The notes under the pieces are model-generated. The model saw nothing but the letters and a program-made list of their open reading frames with translations. It did not search any database and had not been told where the DNA came from. DNA of 9,833 bases from assembly GCA_003501375.1 (NCBI GenBank), contig DNPO01000127.1:1-9833 (forward strand). The letters run 5' to 3'. This DNA is from Candidatus Sumerlaeota bacterium. Its GTDB lineage: Bacteria; Sumerlaeota; Sumerlaeia; UBA8349. Shown piece after piece: positions 7,167 to 9,833 of this stretch. Both the position numbers and the translations under genes were made by a program. Every line of letters starts with the position of its first letter. Position 1 is the stretch's first letter.

Positions 7167-7663
7167 AATCAACCGTCATTCTAACTATTCCAATACTCAT
7201 GAGCACCCTGATACTGGGTTGTGGAAAAGATGCACCCACTACGGCAGGCAACCAAGAAAAATATGCGAGTGCAAACATATCCGCAACAGACACGTCTGTT
7301 GATATGCAAAAGGTAAAAGATACCAGCGCGGCAATTGCCGCGGAAATAAACAAAACGGGTGTTTATAACTTGAGCAAATTGATCGCGGACGCGCGCACCA
7401 AATCTGACTTTAACGCGGGACATATCCCATCCGCCACGTCGTTTGCTATTGATGAAATCGAAAACGGCAAAGCGCCCAAGGTCATGTCTATTTTATCTAA
7501 AGGTACTGAAATCATAATCTACGCACAGAATGCCGAGAGTACAGAATCGATTCGCCTTAAAAATTACCTAAAGAAAAAAGGGCTAAGTTCAACCATTTAC
7601 AAAAATGGCTACCAAGAATGGAAATCCAGTATGCAGCAGATAGAAAACGAACCAGGAAATTGA
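7163..7663 (+). CDS. Lipoprotein with catalytically degenerate rhodanese domain
   Basis: Starting at the ATG at 7163, which overlaps the upstream stop as ATGA, gives a lipoprotein signal: K2, a hydrophobic stretch, and a lipobox-like ILGC with Cys20 as the lipidated residue and Gly at +2 (not an Asp inner-membrane retention signal). A longer frame from GTG 7124 would put 13 unrelated residues before it and spoil the signal, so 7163 is preferred. After a polar linker (21-65), residues 66-158 match the rhodanese fold: DAR (76-78), AGHIPSATSF (85-94), and NGYQEW (148-153). The strand before the active-site loop ends IIIY-A, with Ala121 where the sulfur-carrying cysteine is normally found and no nearby Cys. 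It is therefore probably not a sulfurtransferase, and a binding or scaffolding role is more likely. The gene is visibly less GC-rich than purL. It ends 15 bases before a strong terminator. Confidence 0.85.
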   Translation: MKSTVILTIPILMSTLILGCGKDAPTTAGNQEKYASANISATDTSVDMQKVKDTSAAIAAEINKTGVYNLSKLIADARTKSDFNAGHIPSATSFAIDEIENGKAPKVMSILSKGTEIIIYAQNAESTESIRLKNYLKKKGLSSTIYKNGYQEWKSSMQQIENEPGN

Positions 7664-7678
7664 TTCCGTACGCGATCT

Positions 7679-7723
7679 AAAAAGTGTCATGCAACCGAAG
7701 TGCTGGTTGCATGACACTTTTTT
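7679..7723 (+). terminator. Bidirectional intrinsic terminator
   Basis: An 18-bp perfect stem (7679-7696 and 7705-7722, core AGTGTCATGCAACC pairing with GGTTGCATGACACT) has an 8-base loop and six T at 7718-7723. On the opposite strand the A-run at 7679-7683 provides the matching U-tract. It lies 15 bases after the lipoprotein stop and can serve the plus-strand operon and the convergent purL. Confidence 0.9.
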
Positions 7724-7724
7724 C

Positions 7725-7750
7725 TTAGAGCATTTTCATATTGAAATGCC
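7725..7750 (+). repeat. Left terminal inverted repeat of MITE-like element
   Basis: This 26-base arm begins TTAGAGCATTTTC and ends GAAATGCC. It is the reverse complement of 7818-7843 at 24 of 26 positions; the mismatches are at arm positions 13 and 15, one of them a G-U wobble in RNA. It also contains a local palindrome with the next bases (AAATGC-C-GCATTT, 7744-7756). Confidence 0.85.
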
Positions 7751-7842
7751 GCATTTGCATCTTGCTGCTGTAGTTCATCCCGCAGGGATGAACGGCAAAC
7801 TTCCTCATAACATCTGTGGCATTTCAATGTAAAAATGCTCTA
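7726..7842. mobile_element. MITE-like palindromic element flanked by TA, inserted in the purL stop codon
   Basis: A non-coding element bounded by TA on each side (7726-7727 and 7841-7842), with 26-bp inverted termini and an internal perfect hairpin at 7773-7793. TA target duplication is characteristic of IS630/Tc1-mariner transposition. The absence of a transposase and the small size (about 115 bp between the TA copies) suit a miniature element mobilised in trans. Removing the element with one TA copy rejoins the flanks as CTTAACC, which on the minus strand reads GGT TAA: the last purL codon and a stop. The present stop is TAG, made of the TA duplication and the first base of the element. A fixed RNA structural element or REP-type repeat is the alternative if no copies exist elsewhere. 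Confidence 0.72.
7773..7793. repeat. Internal hairpin of the MITE-like element
   Basis: GTTCATCCC (7773-7781) and GGGATGAAC (7785-7793) are perfectly complementary around a GCA loop. It lies near the middle of the element, giving a long outer stem with an inner stem-loop, a structure typical of palindromic miniature elements and REP-like units. Confidence 0.8.
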
Positions 7843-7843
7843 A
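7818..7843 (-). repeat. Right terminal inverted repeat, containing the purL stop codon
   Basis: This arm mirrors 7725-7750 with two mismatches. On the minus strand its outer end reads TTAGAGC, and the TAG within it is the purL stop codon (7842-7840). Confidence 0.85.
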
Positions 7844-9833
7844 CCGATGAAGTTCCGCGCGTTTTGGAACAGGCGCAACCACGGGCCTGCGTCATGGATG
7901 CGGATGGAGTCCGGCGCATAGGATAACTGACTGGAACGGAAGGCGCGTTCCGGGTGCGGCATGATGATCGTGGCGCGTCCGTCCACGGTGGTGAAGGAGG
8001 TTGCGCCGCCTAACGAACCGTTCGGGTTGTACGGGTAACGCTCGCTTGCTGCGCCCGTATTGTCCACGTAACGAGCGCAAATGAGCGCTTTATCCGCGCA
8101 TCCGGTAATGCTGAAGTTGGCAAAGCCTTCGCCGTGCGCCACGGGAATCGCAATGCGCGAACCGGCCATATCCTTGAAAAGAACGGACGGCGAGTCGAGC
8201 ATTTCAAGCGTGACCACGCGGGCCTCAAAACGCTCCGAGCGATTGCGCGTGAATGCGGGCCAATGCTCTGCGCCGGGGATAATGCCCTTGAGTTGCGAGA
8301 GCATCTGGCAGCCGTTGCAAACGCCGAGCGAGAAGGTTTCGGGACGGGCGAAGAAGGCTTCGAACATCTCGCGCAGTTTTTCGTTGTACAGCACGGACTT
8401 GGCCCAGCCGGAACCCGCGCCGAGCACGTCGCCATAGGAGAATCCGCCGCAGGCTACCAGACCGGCGAAGTCCTTCAGATCGGTGCGACCGCTGAGCAGG
8501 TCGGTCATGTGAACGTCGATGCTATCGAAGCCCGCGCGGTCAAATGCCGCAGCCATTTCAATCTGTCCGTTGACCCCCTGCTCGCGCAGAATAGCCATCC
8601 TCGGACGCGTACCGCCAATAATAAAGGATTCAGCGGGATCGTAGGTCAGGCGGTAGGTGATGCCGGGGTTCGCCTCGTCGAGTGCGTTGTCGTACTCCTC
8701 TTTTGCACACTCGGGATTGTCGCGCAACGATTGCATCAGGTAGGTCATTTCCGACCAAGAACGGTTGAGCGCGGATACCTTTTCGGAATAGATCATTTCG
8801 CCTTCGCAGTGGATAACGAACTGTTGCTCACGTGTCGGCGTGCCGATTTCGTAGGCGATTTCTTCGAGGCCATGCTTGCGCAGAACCTCCCAAGCGGGGG
8901 AGAGTTTGCGATCCTCAATTTGCAGCACCGCGCCGAGTTCTTCGTTGAAGAGAATGGCCAGCGGGTTTTCACCGAGCGCGCCGATTTCCGCCTGAATGCC
9001 GAGACGTCCCGCAATGGACATTTCCGCGAGGGTTGCGAAAAGCCCGCCGTCGGAGCGGTCGTGGTAAGCGAGGAGCAGGTCTGTTGCGATGAGTTCCTGA
9101 ATGGCAGCAAAGAACCGTTTCAGCAGGTCGGGGTTTTCAAGATCGGGCGCGTTGCCGCCAACTTGATTATAAACACGAGCCAACGCCGACGCACCGCCAA
9201 GGCGGTTTTTGCCCTGGCCGAGATCAATCAAAAGCAGCGCGGTATCCTCGGGCGTGATGCCTGTTTTCAGATCGGGGGTAAGAGTTTTCCGCACGTCCTG
9301 CACGGGGCCGAACGAGGTAACGACAAGGCTGAGCGGCGAGACTTGCCGATGCTCCTTGCCCTTGCTGTCGCTCCACTTGGTGCGCATGGAGAGGGAGTCT
9401 TTACCAACTGGGATGGAAATTCCCAGCGCGGGGCAAAGTTCCAATCCGACGGCTTGCACCGCATCGAACAGGTTGGCATCTTCACCCTCTTCGCCGCACG
9501 GGGCCATCCAGTTGGCGGAGAGTTTGATGTTGGAAAGGTCGCCGATGTTGGCGGCTGCAATGTTGGTGATCGCTTCGCCCACGGCCATGCGGGCCGACGC
9601 GGCGGCGTTGACCACGGCGATGTTGGCGCGTTCGCCAATTGCCATTGCCTCGCCGGTGGTGGAGTGGAAACCGGTTGTCGTAACGGCTACGTCCGCTACG
9701 GGTGTTTGCCACGGGCCGACCATCTGATCGCGGGCGACCAGCCCAGTGATGCTGCGGTCGTGAATGGTGATAAGGAAGGTTTTATTGGAAACAGCGGGCA
9801 GACGTAGCACGCGCTCCGCCGCTTCCTTCAGTT
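7840..9833 (-). CDS. purL: Phosphoribosylformylglycinamidine synthase, large single-chain form (partial, N-terminus outside window)
   Basis: PurL converts FGAR, glutamine and ATP to FGAM in cytosolic purine synthesis. The frame stays open to the window edge, so roughly the C-terminal half of a protein of about 1300 residues is seen (about 663 residues). Numbering from the GTG at 9810, residues 1-400 belong to the second AIR-synthase-like half of the FGAM synthetase (VARDQMVGPWQ, GEAMAIGERA, KLSANWMAPCGEEGEDA, VGKDSLSM, AYHDRSDGGL). From about 402 is the class I glutaminase domain, with GGFSYGDVLGAG, GVCNGCQM (nucleophile Cys498) and MPHPERAF (His619 and Glu621). The end NARNFIG aligns with the E. 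coli terminus, so the C-terminus is complete. The stop TAG lies in an inverted-repeat element that separates it from the terminator. Fusion of both activities is the proteobacterial/eukaryotic type, unlike the split PurS/Q/L system. The regulatory region is outside the window. Confidence 0.97.
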   Translation of the reverse strand, partial: LKEAAERVLRLPAVSNKTFLITIHDRSITGLVARDQMVGPWQTPVADVAVTTTGFHSTTGEAMAIGERANIAVVNAAASARMAVGEAITNIAAANIGDLSNIKLSANWMAPCGEEGEDANLFDAVQAVGLELCPALGISIPVGKDSLSMRTKWSDSKGKEHRQVSPLSLVVTSFGPVQDVRKTLTPDLKTGITPEDTALLLIDLGQGKNRLGGASALARVYNQVGGNAPDLENPDLLKRFFAAIQELIATDLLLAYHDRSDGGLFATLAEMSIAGRLGIQAEIGALGENPLAILFNEELGAVLQIEDRKLSPAWEVLRKHGLEEIAYEIGTPTREQQFVIHCEGEMIYSEKVSALNRSWSEMTYLMQSLRDNPECAKEEYDNALDEANPGITYRLTYDPAESFIIGGTRPRMAILREQGVNGQIEMAAAFDRAGFDSIDVHMTDLLSGRTDLKDFAGLVACGGFSYGDVLGAGSGWAKSVLYNEKLREMFEAFFARPETFSLGVCNGCQMLSQLKGIIPGAEHWPAFTRNRSERFEARVVTLEMLDSPSVLFKDMAGSRIAIPVAHGEGFANFSITGCADKALICARYVDNTGAASERYPYNPNGSLGGATSFTTVDGRATIIMPHPERAFRSSQLSYAPDSIRIHDAGPWLRLFQNARNFIG

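Noticed and set aside
7725..7843. Palindromic region as a CRISPR repeat or a tRNA-like gene
   Set aside because: There is only one copy pair in inverted orientation, no direct spaced repeats, and no cloverleaf-compatible conserved bases.
8134..9807. 557-residue open frame on the plus strand opposite purL
   Set aside because: It is the antisense shadow of a well-conserved, GC-rich purL. The translation shows no recognisable domain, while the minus strand matches PurL throughout.

Overview
The window looks like ordinary chromosome of a Gram-negative bacterium. It encodes a Tat translocase subunit, a Sec-type signal peptide, a lipoprotein signal, and the large single-chain form of FGAM synthase (PurL). 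The divergent YchF-like GTPase/ATPase and the GT-C-like membrane proteins resemble ones I associate with the PVC group (Lentisphaerota, Kiritimatiellota, Verrucomicrobiota), but this placement is a weak inference and no marker gene is present to settle it.

Layout, left to right. Bases 2-1165 hold the 3' part of a polytopic membrane protein, probably cut by the window edge. Bases 1197-2291 encode a divergent YchF-family P-loop protein with a C-terminal TGS domain. Bases 2310-3004 hold a compact overlapping pair: a small nucleotidyltransferase-fold protein and a 69-72 residue partner, reminiscent of toxin-antitoxin-like pairs. A secreted coiled-coil protein (3001-3711) is coupled to them by an ATGA overlap. 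After a short gap with a TTCGTG-type repeat comes tatC (3815-4744), with an unusually long first periplasmic loop. A second block on the same strand (4801-7663) holds three tightly coupled genes: a degenerate receiver fused to an RsbW-like GHKL ATPase domain, a multi-pass GT-C-like membrane protein, and a lipoprotein with a rhodanese fold that has lost its catalytic cysteine. Both junctions are ATGA overlaps, so this block is probably one translationally coupled operon.

The right fifth is purL on the minus strand, converging on the lipoprotein gene. It runs off the window edge, so about the C-terminal half of the enzyme is visible, including the complete glutaminase domain. Between the convergent genes is a strong bidirectional hairpin terminator. 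Next to it lies a 119-bp palindromic element with 26-bp near-perfect inverted termini flanked by TA, which looks like a MITE of the IS630/Tc1-mariner type. It appears to have inserted into the purL stop codon itself: removing it with one TA restores TAA, while in its present state the element end supplies TAG. It now sits between purL and the terminator. This is the most striking observation in the window.

No rRNA, tRNA, CRISPR array, prophage or full-length insertion sequence was seen, and no gene-free stretch exceeds 300 bases.
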